64,000 bases of DNA from Linum tenue (GCA_946122785.1 CAMGYJ010000005.1:33532002-33596001), one strand, 5' to 3'. Positions 22,595 through 34,733 are shown, counted from the first letter of the stretch. Translations and numbers: made by a program. Notes: generated from the sequence alone by a model not told the origin.

Positions 22595-25500
22595 ATGTCT
22601 ATGTCTGCTGTTTCTAATTTTAAAATTTTTGCGTGGAATGTTGGTGGAGCTGGTGGACGGGCCTTCTCTCGTTCTCTCAAGTTCGTCCTTCAGCTCCATA
22701 AGCCTGACATAGTGATTCTGATTGAACCTCAGGTTAGTGGTGGGGTGGCGAATGCTGTCTGTGACAAGTTGGGTTTCCAGGATGTTGCTAGAGTTGAGGC
22801 CAATGGCAGGAGCGGTGGGATCTGGGTGTTTTGGAACTCGCAGGCCCTTTCTATGCAAGTTGAGTCTGCTGGTCATCAACACATCACTTTGATCTGCAGC
22901 AGGGATGGAATGCCGACTTGGAAGCTCACGGCTATATATGCTTCTCCGCGGCAGCAGCTCCAACACTCTCTTTGGGGTCATTTGATTGACCAGAGCACGA
23001 AAACAAAGTTCCCTTGGATCCTTACTGGGGATTTCAATGCTATCCGCGACCCGGACGAGAGGACTGGTTCTGCTTCCTCTTCTACCTACAGTAGATGCAA
23101 GCGTTTTGGGGACTGGATCAATGAGGCAGAGCTTCTTGACTTGGGCTTCTCTGGCCCCAGATTTACATGGTCCAGGGGGGATACCACTGCCTCCTACAAG
23201 GCCAGTCGTCTGGATAGAAGCCTATGCAACTTGGAGTGGAATGAGATGTTCCCAACGACTTCGGTGACGCATCTTGCTCGCCTCAGCTCGGACCATCACC
23301 CCATCCTTACCACTTGGCCAATTCAGGGAGTCTCGCATCTTTCTCCTAAGCGTTTCAGATTTGAGGCAGCCTGGTTAACCCATGCTGATTTTTCCTCTTT
23401 TATTGAAAATTCTTGGGAGTCTCAGGTTGCTTTTCCCGATGCTTTGCAGGCTTTATCGGACAAGCTGAAGGGATGGAACATGGCTGTTTTTGGTAACATC
23501 TTTCAGAGAAAGAAGAGGCTGGTTGCTCGGATTTCTGGAATTGAGCGGAGGCAAGCTGTTTCTTTCTCCCCAAGCTTAGCAAAACTACACTCAAAGCTTG
23601 AGGCTGAGCTGGACAAGACCCTGGAGCAGGAAGAGCTTATATGGTTTCAAAGGTCTCGGGAGAATTGGGTGAAGTTCGGTGAAAGGAACACAGCCTATTT
23701 TCATCAGCTGACTAATATCCGCAGACGCAGGAGTAAGATTACAGCTCTGAAGGACGGGAATGGGACATGGGTCACGAACACAGAGGATTTGGCGGGTCTT
23801 ATTTTCAATTTCTACTCTGAGCTCTACTTGCAGGATGACACACCCTATATTGATCTGCTTCCGAAGGGTGATTTCCCCAGACTCAGGCAGGAAGAATGGT
23901 TTCAACTCCTCAGACCTTTAACTATAATGGATATTCACAAGGCGGTTTTTGACATGAAACCTTTCCAAGCTCCTGGTCCGGATGGCTTCCAAGCCATTTT
24001 CTACCAACAAGCTTGGAAAGTTGTCGGGAAAGATTTGTCAGAGATGGCGATCTCTTTTTTTGAACATGGAACCCTTCCTCCTGCTGTTTCGGAGTCCACG
24101 GTGGTTCTTATTCCTAAGGTGGAAGACCCTGAGTCAGTCACGCAGCTTCGCCCCATCTCTTTGAACAATGTCAGCCTGAAAGCCATAACGAAAGCGATGA
24201 CGAGCCGGCTGAAGTCTATTATGAGAACTCTTGTGTCACCTCGGCAATCCAGCTTTATCCCAGGGCGTCAGACGATGGACAATATAGCGGTGGTTTAGGA
24301 GGTTGTCCATTCGCTGAGAAAGAGGAGGGGACGAAAGGGTGGTATGGTGGTGAAAATCGATCTGGAGAAGGCCTATGATCGGCTTCGGTGGGACTTTTTG
24401 AGGGACACCCTAATCGAAGTTGGCCTCCCGAGTTCTTGGATCAGATGTATTATGTACTGTGTCGAACAGAACAGAATGCGCATTCTCTGGAATGGGGAGC
24501 TGCTAGAGACCATAACCCCCACTCGTGGAGTTCGCCAGGGAGACCCTCTTTCTCCCTACCTGTTTGTTTTATGTATGGAGCGCCTTTCCCATAGAATTGA
24601 TAAGGCTGTTCGTGATAAGCTATGGAATCCCATTCGCTTATCAACGAATGGCCCGGCTCTAACTCATCTTTTCTTTGCCGATGACTTGGTTTTGTTTGCA
24701 GAAGCTAAAGTCTCTCAGGTGAAGATTATAAAGCGGTGTCTTGATGAGTTCTGTGAAAGCTCCGGGCAGCGAGTGAACTTTGCGAAGTCCATCATCTACG
24801 TTTCCCCCAATATACACCATGCCAGAGCTCAACGCCTAAGTACCAGGGCTGGTATTCCCCTTGCCACTAGCCTAGGGAAATATTTGGGTATTCAGAAGAT
24901 CCATGGTCGAGTTACCAGGGGGCGGTATCAAGGTCTCTTGCTGCAGATTAAGAAGAAGATGGCGCCGTGGAAAGCCAGGAAGCTGTCGCTCGCTGCGCGC
25001 CTGACTGTTGCCAGATCAGTTTCCCTGTCCATCCCTGTTTACCCTATGCAGACTGAACTTTTGCCTGTGAATGTTTGCAATGCTATTGATAAAATTAACA
25101 GGGACTTTATCTGGGGAAAAGAGGAGGAGAAAGGGAAGATCCATCTGGTGGCGTGGGATAGAATGGCTGAACCCAGAGCTCAGGGAGGAGGGGGGCTGAG
25201 GTCCGTCCGCCATGCAAACCTGGCTATGCTCGCTAAAGGAGGGTGGAGGATTCTTAAAGAGAAGGACTGCATTTGGACTCAAGTCATGAGATCGAAGTAC
25301 GGAAAGCAGCGGGAAGGACTTGATGTGCTTCGGCCTGTTAAGGGAGGTTCCTTTACCTGGAATAGTATGACTAAAGCCTCAAACCTTCTTCGGAAGGGTT
25401 GTGCGTGGAATATTCATAATGGGAAAGGAGCTAAGTTCTGGCGTGATGTTTGGTTGCTGCAGGTACCTTTGGCCGAGGTGGCTCTTCATCCGGTAACGGA

Positions 25501-26782
25501 AGAGATGCTGGAGGAGCATGTGGCGGACTATATTGATGATGATGGTAGATGGGACATCAATCGTTTGGAGGATTGGCTTCCGTCTGAAGTGCTTCAGAAG
25601 ATCACGGCGAACCTGGTGGATCCCATGTCTCTGAAGGAGGACACTATCCTTTGGACCGCCTCCTCGAATGGCCACTTTTCAACTTCCTCGGCCTACACTC
25701 TGGCTTTACCTCCGAGGAAGGATCCGAATGAGAAGGTGTGGAAAACCATTTGGAAGCTCCCTGTTGCAGAAAGAGTTAGGTGCTTTGTGTGGTTGGTATC
25801 GCTAGGGCGCATTGCGACTAATGTTCTCCGCTATTCCCATAAATGTGCAGAGTCCCCGATGTGTCTTAGATGCGGGAACCAAGAAGAGACCATTCTGCAC
25901 TTGTTTCGAGACTGCTATCCTGCTCGTTTCTTTTGGCTGAGATGGATTCCGCAAGAGGAGCATCAGAATTTTTTCAGCAGCGGTCGGGAAGATTGGTTCA
26001 GAGACAATATCCTTAAGGAGGACGGGACGGAGTCTGGTATGAATTGGAATAGCTTCTTTAGTACTGCTTTGTGGCTTATTTGGAAGAACAGGTGTACAGG
26101 GTGTTTTCAGGGGCTGCATAAGGCGCTTTCAGCTCCCTCCCTTGCTTTCTCCATTCAGCAAAAGGCTATTTTGTGGCATAAGGCGTGGGAGGCCCCTACG
26201 GTAAATTTCGGCAGACAGGGATTCAAGCCGGAGAGGGTGGAGACGCAGGTTCATTGGAGTTTTCCTCGAAATGGATGGGTCAAGCTCAACGTGGATGGGG
26301 CTTCGGCGGGTAACCCGGGGCTGGCTGGAGCTGGGGGCATCATTCGGGATGAACATGGTAAGTGGATCCGGGGTTTTGTCTCTAAAGTAGGTGAAGCCTC
26401 AGCTACGCTTGCAGAGCTTTGGGCTGTCTACCATGGCCTTCTTCTCGCTAGGAAAGTCGGGTGCACTTGTGTTCTTGTGGAGTCAGACTCTCAGCTGGCG
26501 ATCGCTTTGATTAAGAGTCGGCACGATCCTGTTCATCCCTACGCCGCCTTGTTGGCCTCGATCCGGAGGAGTCTGGCGCAGGATTGGTTGGTCAGCATCG
26601 GGCATGTGTATCGGGAGGGGAATAGAGCCGCGGACTGGCTCTCGAAGCACAGTCTCGTCTATCCCCTGGGTATGCATGAACTTGTTGATCCACCGCCGGC
26701 GCTAGCTCCTATCCTTATGAGTGATTGTATGGGCATTTCTTTTCAGCGTCGTGTTGTGACGCAACCCGCTTCTTCTCTGTAA
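22595..26782 (+). pseudogene. LINE ORF2: endonuclease-RT-RNase H, one nonsense codon
   Basis: From ATG 22595 (MSMSAVSNFKIFAWNVGGAG) the frame spans 1395 codons with one TAG at 24296-24298 (codon 568). The stop lies where relatives carry a codon such as CAG, before EVVHSLRK. Domains in order: an APE-type endonuclease (WNVGGAG, GDFNAI, SSDHHPI) at about 1-230; a reverse transcriptase with QAPGPDGFQ, LRPISLNN, VKIDLEKAYDRLRW and the FADD catalytic motif near 24675; a zf-RVT region; and a C-terminal RNase H (VNVDGASAGNPG, ATLAELWA, VESDSQLAI, REGNRAADWLS) with all acidic residues present. The stop separates the endonuclease and early RT from the RT core, so the protein should be inactive unless read through. 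Confidence 0.93.
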
Positions 26783-26826
26783 TCTTCTTTCTTTGCGGCC
26801 TCGGCCTCCCTTTTATACAAAAAAAG

Positions 26827-26842
26827 TGTGCATATATAGTAA
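26827..26842. repeat. 16-bp TSD, right copy, of LINE-1 type element
   Basis: Exact repeat of 20501-20516, immediately after the LINE's A-run. Confidence 0.92.
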
Positions 26843-27199
26843 AAAAGCATCAATAAGGGACACTCAAGTTTTATGTGCTATTCCCGATTGATTAATCCAG
26901 ATCATCAAATGAGAGATCGACCTCTTTTATACTATGTTATTATTGGTTGATTAACTTGTTTCAGTGACCTACTGAAAACAACTAGTCAATAATCTTGAGA
27001 TTACAGGTTCAAATATCTTAAATAGTACATTAATCACAAAAAATTAAAATCTATATTATCTGCCTTATAAAAAAAACTTGTTTCGGTGACCGATTGTCCT
27101 ACATCCTTATATAAACTTTGATTAGTATCTTGAGCCGAACAGAAACTGAAAACTAAGGATCACAATTCCTTCACCACGAAAACATGGAAAGAGAGAAAT

Positions 27200-27590
27200 C
27201 AAAGGATTTTTCAGCAACTAAAGCTAGGACATGTGTGTTCATTAATCTATTGTGTTTAAATGCATATTCGCAGACCGGCAAAATTCTTTCCTGACCGGCA
27301 AAATTCTTTCACGACAGAAAAAAACAGTTAACTCACTGCACCGGTATGGTGTTAGTTACGTGAAAAATTGAAACTACATTTTAATAACATAACGGGATTC
27401 GTGTAAGACCAAAAACTAAATCTTTAAACTTCTGAGAGAACAAGGTTCAAGGTAACATTATCTTATAATTATAATTATTATGCCTCTCAATCATTTTGAG
27501 CCGGCACCTAAAACAGTTGAGAAGAGGAGCCGAATCATTTTGATGCCTTAGTGGAATGAGAAACGCACAGGCCGCCGCTACAGTATATAA
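27200..27590 (+). promoter_or_regulatory. Upstream region and GCC-type box plus TATA of Gnk2-like gene 1
   Basis: Blocks AAGCTAGGACAT, CTGACCGGCAAAAT and GGTGTTAGTTACGTGAAAA are shared with the region upstream of the gene at 35877. The last also recurs in part upstream of the genes at 43749 and 47719. Close to the start, GGCCGCC (27570-27576) stands just before TATATAA (27584-27590). The ACGTG core inside the conserved block could bind bZIP-type factors; that is inference. Confidence 0.6.
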
Positions 27591-27685
27591 TCCCCCCACG
27601 CCACTCAACATATTCCATTCCACTCCAAAAACAAGAGAGAGGTAATTAGAAAAAAAAGGAAGCAATTAATTAATTAATTAACAAC

Positions 27686-28138
27686 ATGAAGAAGATGGCA
27701 ATTAGTAGTAGTACTACTACCATTGTTTTCCTGGTCGCAGTTGTCCTGCTAGCCAGTACTACTACTACGACTCGCCCCGCCGAAGCCAGGAAGAAAGTGA
27801 ACGTACCGGTGCTGTGCAACGCACACAACTTCAACAGCACCGACGAGCCTCAGGCCACGGCGGCGAGGGACGAGATTCTGGGCCGCTTGGTAGGGGTGAC
27901 CAGCTCGAAGCCGGAGAAGAGGCGGTTCTGCACCTCCACCGACGTCGACGGCAGTGGGTTCACCATCACCGGCCTGGCCACCTGCGCCGCGCGGTTCGAG
28001 GAGTGCTCCACGTGTCTCAACAGGGCCAAGGAACTTCTGAACCAGAAGTGCAGGAGCGGAAGCGGGGGCCAGATCAATTTGGTTGATCAGAACCCCGAAT
28101 GTTCCGTCAGATATGAGAAGGAAGACAAATTCTGCTAA
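27686..28138 (+). CDS. Secreted Gnk2-like (DUF26-type) cysteine-rich protein 1
   Basis: This single-exon gene encodes 150 residues. A signal peptide is clear: hydrophobic core IVFLVAVVLLA at 13-23, with possible cleavage after PAEA (residue 34). The mature part has eight cysteines (44, 82, 100, 107, 110, 122, 139, 150). The core GLATCAARFEECSTC and GGQINLVDQNPECSVRYE match the Gnk2/DUF26 fold, although the hallmark C-X8-C-X2-C is shortened to C-X6-C-X2-C. Gnk2 of ginkgo is an extracellular antifungal, mannose-binding protein; here its ligand Arg position appears to be Gln, so sugar binding is doubtful. It is probably apoplastic. It lacks the two-cysteine insert seen in the paralogues at 35877, 39324 and 43749. 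Confidence 0.85.
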   Translation: MKKMAISSSTTTIVFLVAVVLLASTTTTTRPAEARKKVNVPVLCNAHNFNSTDEPQATAARDEILGRLVGVTSSKPEKRRFCTSTDVDGSGFTITGLATCAARFEECSTCLNRAKELLNQKCRSGSGGQINLVDQNPECSVRYEKEDKFC

Positions 28139-28932
28139 AAGCTTACCGCTACTTTATCGGGGGGAAAAGTATGGTTTATATATTATGTGCCGTATGTTGT
28201 GTTGTACCGTTAGTGACACTACTTTATTGACAAAAAAAACTGGTGTGCTGTTCAGAAGTATTTGCCAGTGTCTGTTAGGCGTTGGCACGGGTGAATGAAG
28301 CAATCACATATCATGGCTCATGCTTAGACAAACTGAAATGAGGAAGTGGTTTGGACTGACCGACTATCAGTTTTCCTTGTAGATCAGTTACTTCATGATA
28401 ATGTATTAAGCTCCAGTAGCTAATAAAATTCCTCCAAGGTTTGCATAAAAAATGATCGATCGAGCTTGTTTCTTTTCTTCTTAAGAATGCATACGTCTAT
28501 TGATCCAGACAAAAATTAGCATATCGAGATTGATATTTGTTGTTGTTTCATTTAGTGATGCTTATACGAACATTCAAAATTTGCTTTATGTCATTTAGTC
28601 AATTATCAAATCACAAAAGATGTTTTTGAAATACTTGGATTGGATCAAGATAGAATCCACTATCGTACGTTCATTATAAATTACTAAATTACCAACTAAA
28701 AGCTAATCATTCATTTCCAATTGAACTATGTTATTCGATATAATTATTTGAACAATAAACTATACATTATGTATAAATATTATCATTAAGAATATAGTTT
28801 TGTAAATTATAAAGCTACACTAATCAAGTTGAAAGTTAAATGATTAAGAAATCAAAGTATAAAAGTTAACTAAATCTACTTTCTAGCAAAAATTAAAATT
28901 ATTTTGAACTTATTAGATAAAAAATAGTGATC
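28139..28932. other. AT-rich intergenic DNA
   Basis: The 3' UTR of Gnk2-like gene 1 is followed by AT-rich sequence. I see no gene or element with definable ends here. Confidence 0.5.
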
Positions 28933-28946
28933 AACTATGTTAGTAT

Positions 28947-31880
28947 CAAAAGCATTGATGATGTCGAGGAAGCAGGTGGGGAACTTAGTGAAATACAGGT
29001 AACTGAAAGAGCACTTATGAAGGGTGACATGGAAAAAGTGTTGTTAATGGAAGAAATTTCGTGGAGACAGAGGTCCCGAGAGCTATGGCTCAAAGAAGGA
29101 GATAAGAATACCCCCCCTTTTTCCACAGAGTGGCCAAAGACAATCGGCGTATAAACATACTAAAGAGATTAAGAGTTGCTGGTGTCATGATAGATGATGA
29201 AAATCAGATTAAAATGGCAATCAAGGATGCTTGCCTACTCAAATTTTCGGAAGATGAAGCCTACTAAAATCAGATTAAGAGTCCACTCCGCTCCGCCGCT
29301 CCTCTTCTCTCCTCCTCAGTCTTCGGTCGCGACGCCTGCTCGAGTGGCCCTCCCCGACTCAAGAACGTGCTGCCGTGCAAGAGTCTCCCTCCTCCTGTAC
29401 GAGACATAGGTAAGGAAAAGGCATGCGCGAGATAGTATTTGGATTTTGACAACGTGTGAACAATGTTTGGACTGCTGAGTTTTTACAATGCCTGCGCGAG
29501 ATATTATTTGGAAGTTGGTGACTATATTGGTTAATAATGGTACGTGGAATTTTGGATGTTTTATATTACCTATGCCCATTTAGTTTATTAAGGTTTGTTA
29601 TCCGGTATATTTTAGTTTTATTCCGGTATTACTCCGAAACGATATCCTGAATCTGTCGGTACGGTTTTTTAACAAAAAAGTTTTTTTTTAATTACAAAAA
29701 ATGGTATTTTACAGGTACACAACGGTTGAACCACGGCCGTACCACAAAATACCATACCACAGACGGGTCCGGTATGACTTCCGGTACGGTTTCCTTTACC
29801 ATGCTAGGTAGCTAAACAAGATCACTTCTAAGGTTTTATTCAATTGACTTCAGCCTTTCATGAACATCATATCTAGACAACAATTTGGGGTGAAAAGATG
29901 TAGAGTGATCCATTAGTCCAACTTCCTTGCCAATGAACTAATTGACAGTCATAAAACTAGACATTGAAAAGGTTTTAGACACTATAAACTGGAACTGCAT
30001 TCTGGAGATACTTGGGAGACTAAGGCTACATCAAAGGTTTCAAAAATGGATAAAAGGCTCTCTCTCCTCGTCCAAGCTATCTGTACTCATCAATGGTGAA
30101 GTTGTGGGTTTCTTTGGGATGGAAAGAGGTGTCAAGGTGATTCGTTGTCTCCTTTTCTTTTCAACCCGGGAATGGATATGTTGACTCATATATTGAGCAA
30201 AATCGGTGAGGCAGGCTTCCTGCATGGCTTTTGTGTCGATGATATTAGGCATCGTGGTGAAGTGATGCATCTCCTTTATGCCGACGATGCGGTCATTTTC
30301 TGCAAAGCGAATGAACAGGAGATGGTGAATGTATTAATTGCCCTGATCTGTTTCCAGTGCATTACAGGACTCAAAATCAACTTGATTAAAACCCGGATTT
30401 TCCTGTTGGTGAAGTGTAGAATATTAATAGGCTGGCGGAAGTCTTCAGATGTGAGCGGGATTTCTTGCCGACTTTCTATCTTGGACTTCCCTTGGGAGCT
30501 CATTCGACCTCGCCTCAATTATGGAACCGAGTCATTAACAAGACCCAATCAAGACTAGAGAGCTCGAAAGGGAGTTTCCTCTTTATTGGAGGAAGGATCG
30601 TCATGATTGATGTTGTTCTAGCAAGCCAAAGCACCTACATGAGCTCCCTTTTCCTTGCCCCAAAAGGAATCATCCATACACTAGAAAAGATGTAGAGAAA
30701 TTTTCTCTGGTCCGAAACACAAGAGAAATAAAAGTTTCATTTGGTTTCTTAGGAGTTGTGTAAAAGAGCAAAACGCCTCAGCGGTCTAGGTTTACATGAT
30801 CTGGAGCTTCATAATCGAGCATTGTTATATAAATGGTGGTGGCGGTTTGGGAATGAAAGGTAGAGTTGGTGGAGGGAGCTTCTTGCTCTCAAATTTCCAA
30901 ATCACAACTCAGAGTGGATGGTTGGGGAAAGTTTGGGAAGTGTGGGTTGTAGCCCTTGGATGCAAATTCTTAAACTAAAAGATGGATTTTGGAATATGGC
31001 AAAGGTCGAACAAGGATATGGCCGTTGGACCTCATTTTGGTTTGATGTTTGGAATAAAGGTGTCCGCCTAGCATATGAGTTCCCGAGAACATTGGCCGCT
31101 GCAGAATCCCCGAGCTCTCGTGTAGCTGATTACTTGACAATCGAAGGTGAAAATCTTTTGTGGGAAATTCCTTTAAAATTTTCTCTTCAAGGTGGGGCTA
31201 AGAGGGAGAGAGAGAGATATTCGTCGAAATGTTAGGAAACCTTCCGCTATCTAAGTTTTCTGCATGTCCTGATAGATTGTTGTGGCTTCCTACTCCAACA
31301 GCCGACTTCAGTGTACAATCTGCTTACGAACAACTCGTTACAGCAAGATCTCCAAGCTCAAATGACTTTCCTTCCAAGGTCGTATGGCAGCACTTCATCC
31401 AAAGCAAAGTGTAAGTTCTTCTATGGATGGTGTTTCACAAGAGAATCTTAACCCATGACAACTTGAAGAAGAAAGGAATCAACTTACCTAGTAGGTGTGC
31501 ACTGTGCCTGCAAAAAGAAGAGACCATCAACCATATCTTCATCAGCTGCAAGTTCTCGGTGGAAGTTTGGAGCAAGCTTAGACTCTTCATCAATGTTGAA
31601 AATAGCAGCAGCAACTCTAGAGACATCTAGGACAGAATCAAGCTTTGGCCTCACCAGAAACCGGCGGATCCTGGCCAGTGGCTTGAAAGAAATTTCAGAA
31701 TCTTCAAGGATAAAGACTCCCCTGCCTGGCTGATTGCATATAAAATTGGTTGTGACATTTCTCAGTGGTTAATCGTTGGGCAAAAGGTAAACAGGGGCAT
31801 GGCAGAGAGTTGGCTAATAGTGTTGAAAACTAGACTTTTCCCCTCGAGGGATCATAGCTTAATGATGATGATTGGAGGCT
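28947..31880 (+). pseudogene. Decayed LINE ORF2 (reverse transcriptase and zf-RVT)
   Basis: Conserved pieces of the L1 polyprotein lie in several frames: a linker before the RT at 28960-29250, RT fingers/palm at 29942-30560 with the YADD motif near 30280, thumb/connection at 30600-31235, and a zinc-binding Cys/His region near 31490-31560. About 450 nt of RT coding seem to be missing around 29250-29880. There is no intact endonuclease. Confidence 0.8.
29260..29815. other. Foreign block inside the old LINE
   Basis: The LINE reading frame is lost at about 29255 and returns near 29890. The right half is dominated by CGGTATG/GGTACGG motifs, including CCGGTATGACTTCCGGTACGG, as in palindromic MITE-like elements. 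The left half is GC- and CT-rich and could be captured exon or UTR sequence. Ends and TSD are not resolved. Confidence 0.4.
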
Positions 31881-32019
31881 AGCAATTGGATAAAGCAATG
31901 TTGCATTATCACTTATACCTGGGCCTTTTTTCTTTATCTTCTTTATTAGTTTAAGTGGCAAGTTGTGTCAACCTTTCTTTGTTGTTACAGTCCTTGGATT
32001 CGTTTGTGAATCCTGGAAA

Positions 32020-32848
32020 TAGGGGTGTTCAAATGGTTATCATGGTTATAACCAAACCAAATAAGGCTAAATTTCATTAACCATGGAATACAATATCATA
32101 ACCAAACCGTCCAAACTAATACAACAACCAAATTAACCAAACTAAAGTTTAATCGGTTTGGTTAATTGGTTAACCAGATTAACCAATATAAAATCACATT
32201 ATCATTGACGGTGAAAATTTTCCGGTTAATGCAACAATTCGTAATTTATATAATGAATAGAACATAACAATCAACACGTAGTTATAGTTGACCCTTAACA
32301 AAAAGTACATTCAACTAAGACAATTATCTTACGATTAGTATAGAAGTATTCACCTAACAAAAATTTATGACAATGGTATAGGTTAATGAATTGTTGTGTT
32401 TGTGTAAATTGACTTAGTCTCTTAGCAATTATCATAGGCTGGAAATGACCTTCCTTTCAAGTTTTCATCCATCATAATGTATGAAATTTATCTAAATTAG
32501 GCGTACATATGTTGTGATCTACACTTTACATATACAAATATACACTATATGAGCAATATTGAGCTTTATATTTTATGAGTCTAAAATGGATGAACGTTAG
32601 CTCTTGAGTGGTTATGCAAAGTATTAAGTATTTGTATATAATATATGTTAGATATATGACTAATTACTTAACTGGTTATTTTAGTTTGACTGGTTAGGAG
32701 TGTCTGAAACCAAACCAAAGCACCTAAACCAAACAAGCTAAAATTTTTAACCAAACCAAACCAATTATCCAAATTAACCAAGCCAAATTATCCAAATAAT
32801 ACTGATTAAAACGGTTACCACGGTAACCAAACCATTTGAACACCCCTA
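32020..32848. mobile_element. hAT-type non-autonomous element, copy 1
   Basis: The 829-bp element begins TAGGGGTGTTCAAATGGTTA and ends with the inverted form (CATTTGAACACCCCTA). The flanking octamers CCTGGAAA (32012-32019) and CCTGAAAA (32849-32856) differ at one base, fitting the 8-bp TSD of hAT elements. The interior is AT-rich with many AACCAAACC/GGTTTGGTT motifs near the ends and no transposase. It is closely related to 53148-53956. It lies in the 3' tail of the old LINE, so it is younger than that insertion. Confidence 0.88.
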
Positions 32849-33059
32849 CCTGAAAATGCCCTTCCTGTAATCCTAAACTCTTTTTGTTCTTTTTTTATCC
32901 TAATACTATATCACGATTACCAAAAAAAAAAACTATGTTAGTATTATGAGTTACGAGATTCCATCAAACTCAGTCCTGTAGGCTGCAGGGCAATTGGCCA
33001 GTCAATTGGCCCAGCTTTTTTAGTCTTGTTGCTGCTATATTTGGAAATGTCACAATGAT

Positions 33060-33260
33060 TAAATTTTCAAAGGTATCAAGCTCCCAACCTTGTGCAACTA
33101 TGTGGTGAGCAAAGCTAACAAATGGGCAAACGCATGGAAAACAACTAGCAGTGGGACTGTTTTATCGAGCTCCCGATCTCGTTGATGGTCATTAGCTGGA
33201 GCACGCCGAGATCAAGCTGGCTCAAAGTCAACACGGATGAGAGCAGCACGACAAAATTTT
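33060..33260 (+). pseudogene. LINE RNase H start, fragment
   Basis: One frame reads NKWANAWKTTSSG, and a later part ISWSTPRSSWLKVNTDES, which matches the junction into the RNase H domain of plant LINEs (a W...GWLKVNTDGS-type start). It is short, with frame breaks, and ends before the catalytic core. Confidence 0.5.
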
Positions 33261-33519
33261 CAGTTAAAATCGGGCAGTTTAATTAGTACGATATTGTCCG
33301 CTTTGGGCCAAGCCCGCACGAATTTACTTTTCGATATCCTTCCCAAAAGGCCTCGTACTAATTAGCTAGATTGACACTAATATACAAGGGTTCCTTCTCT
33401 TGTATTTCCGATGTGATACTTGGATTATCTCATAACACTTTCGCTATGTATGGACTAGATAAACCTCCATCGGAATTGAACATGATGCTTAATGAAGACA
33501 CTTTGGGCATAAACTTATA

Positions 33520-34733
33520 TATTTTCCTTGTTTGTGTTGAAAGCTTTCCAATGGGCTTTGGCGACCGCGTCCAGAAGGATGAAAGCCTTCTGTCTTTCGG
33601 CTTCTTACTTCTTACTATACTAAAGTTCAAACCGGTCAAAAACAGCGTGACCAACTTCCAAATTAATTTTAGTATATATAATTTAATAATTAATTGTAAT
33701 TTGCCGTTTCAATTCCTTCCTAGCCATATAATTACCCCCACTTGGTATTTACCTATTTATTTGGTAATCCCCCCCCCCTGCCTGTAGGTTTTGATTAGGC
33801 GCTAATAGATATCAATCTCTCCATTAACTTAACTAAAACAAAGATTTGTGACATAACCATCCATCCACTGATCCAAAAAGCAATCTTTGTAGGCCACCAG
33901 AACTACTTTAATTAGTCCAGTGGTATATCCTCCAAACAACCAGCCCAGAGCAAAACGACACACACAAAGAAACAGAGGAAGATCTTTCTTAGGAAACAAA
34001 TGGAAACTACAACATGTACCTATATATCATACATCATAAGCTCTCTCCAACCAAACTCATAGCTCATACCAAACCAACTGAAAACCCACAACCAACTTCA
34101 ATTTCACCCCTTTTCTTTCACAAAATCTTTCTAACAACATCCCAAAAAAAGCCATATACGATGAGTGTGGAAGTTCTAGACGGCAACACCATCGTCAAAT
34201 TTGTTGGCGACGAGGAGGCCTTCACTGTCTCGGTTCACGAGCTATTCGTGAACCTCGACAGTGATCACGATGGACAGCTCTCGTATTCGGAGATGCTGAA
34301 GGAGCTGCAGAGTTTGAGGGTCTTCGAGACTCATTTTGGCATCGACGAGAGTATGAGCCCCAGCTAGCTGGCTAGTGAGTACGAGTCTCTGTTCACCAAG
34401 TTCGATCATGACTCGAATGGGAAGGTGGATCTCGAGGAGTTCAAGGCCGAGACGAGGCAGATGATGTTGGCAATGGCGAGCGGGATGGGGTTCTTGCCGG
34501 TTCAGATGGTGCTTGAAGAGGACAGCCTATTGAAGAAAGCTGTGGAGTGGGAGACTGCTATGCTTGCTGCTTAAGAATGAATGGGTCGCTTTGCAAAACT
34601 AATATTCAAGTTTAAGCCTCGTAGCTTTAATTTGTTAATTTCTGCAGCAGTTTCGTTTCTATGGTTTTTGTATTATGGACGATTTTGGTTAATAAGACGG
34701 AACACTACATGTTAATTTTGCTTGCTATTGGTT
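33520..34733 (+). repeat. Duplicated block, copy B (EF-hand pseudogene and promoter)
   Basis: Matches 5322-6525 through promoter, leader, coding region and 3' UTR. The promoter contains an extended C-run (33770-33779), and its TATA box is weaker than in copy A. Confidence 0.9.
34161..34574 (+). pseudogene. EF-hand gene duplicate with nonsense codon E69*
   Basis: The copy keeps the same length (138 codons including stop) and frame as the gene at 5941. Codon 69, GAG in the intact copy, is TAG here (34365-34367). The truncated product keeps EF-hand 1 (33-44) but loses EF-hand 2, which is still encoded after the stop. Other differences are few, including Gly rather than Arg at 60, Glu rather than Val at 73 and Lys rather than Thr at 88. 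With no indels, decay looks recent. A 68-residue single-EF-hand peptide could still be made. Confidence 0.9.

Larger units (their letters stand above)
20517..26826 (+). mobile_element. Nearly full-length L1-type LINE
   Basis: This 6310-bp non-LTR retrotransposon has a short 5' leader, ORF1 (nucleic-acid-binding), ORF2 (endonuclease, reverse transcriptase, RNase H), a 44-bp 3' tail and a short A-run (26819-26825). The 16-bp flanking repeats match perfectly. Base composition (GC-rich, long ORFs) contrasts sharply with its AT-rich surroundings. The perfect TSD and a single nonsense codon suggest recent insertion. Confidence 0.95.
28947..32930 (+). mobile_element. Old L1-type LINE, 5'-truncated, 14-bp TSD
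   Basis: AACTATGTTAGTAT at 28933-28946 is repeated exactly at 32931-32944, directly after an A-run (32922-32930 and on into the repeat). Between them lies a decayed ORF2. It includes part of the region before the RT (SWRQRSRELWLKEGDKNT), RT blocks (KLDIEKVLDTINW, MHLLYADDAVIFCKANEQE with the YADD motif), and the zf-RVT region (RCALCLQKEETINHIFISCK). The frame is broken at many points. It has itself been hit by a 555-bp foreign block (about 29260-29815) and by a hAT element (32020-32848). Confidence 0.85.

Noticed and set aside
33371..33787. 138-codon plus-strand ORF upstream of the EF-hand pseudogene
   Set aside because: It overlaps the duplicated promoter, is not open in copy A and has no family resemblance.
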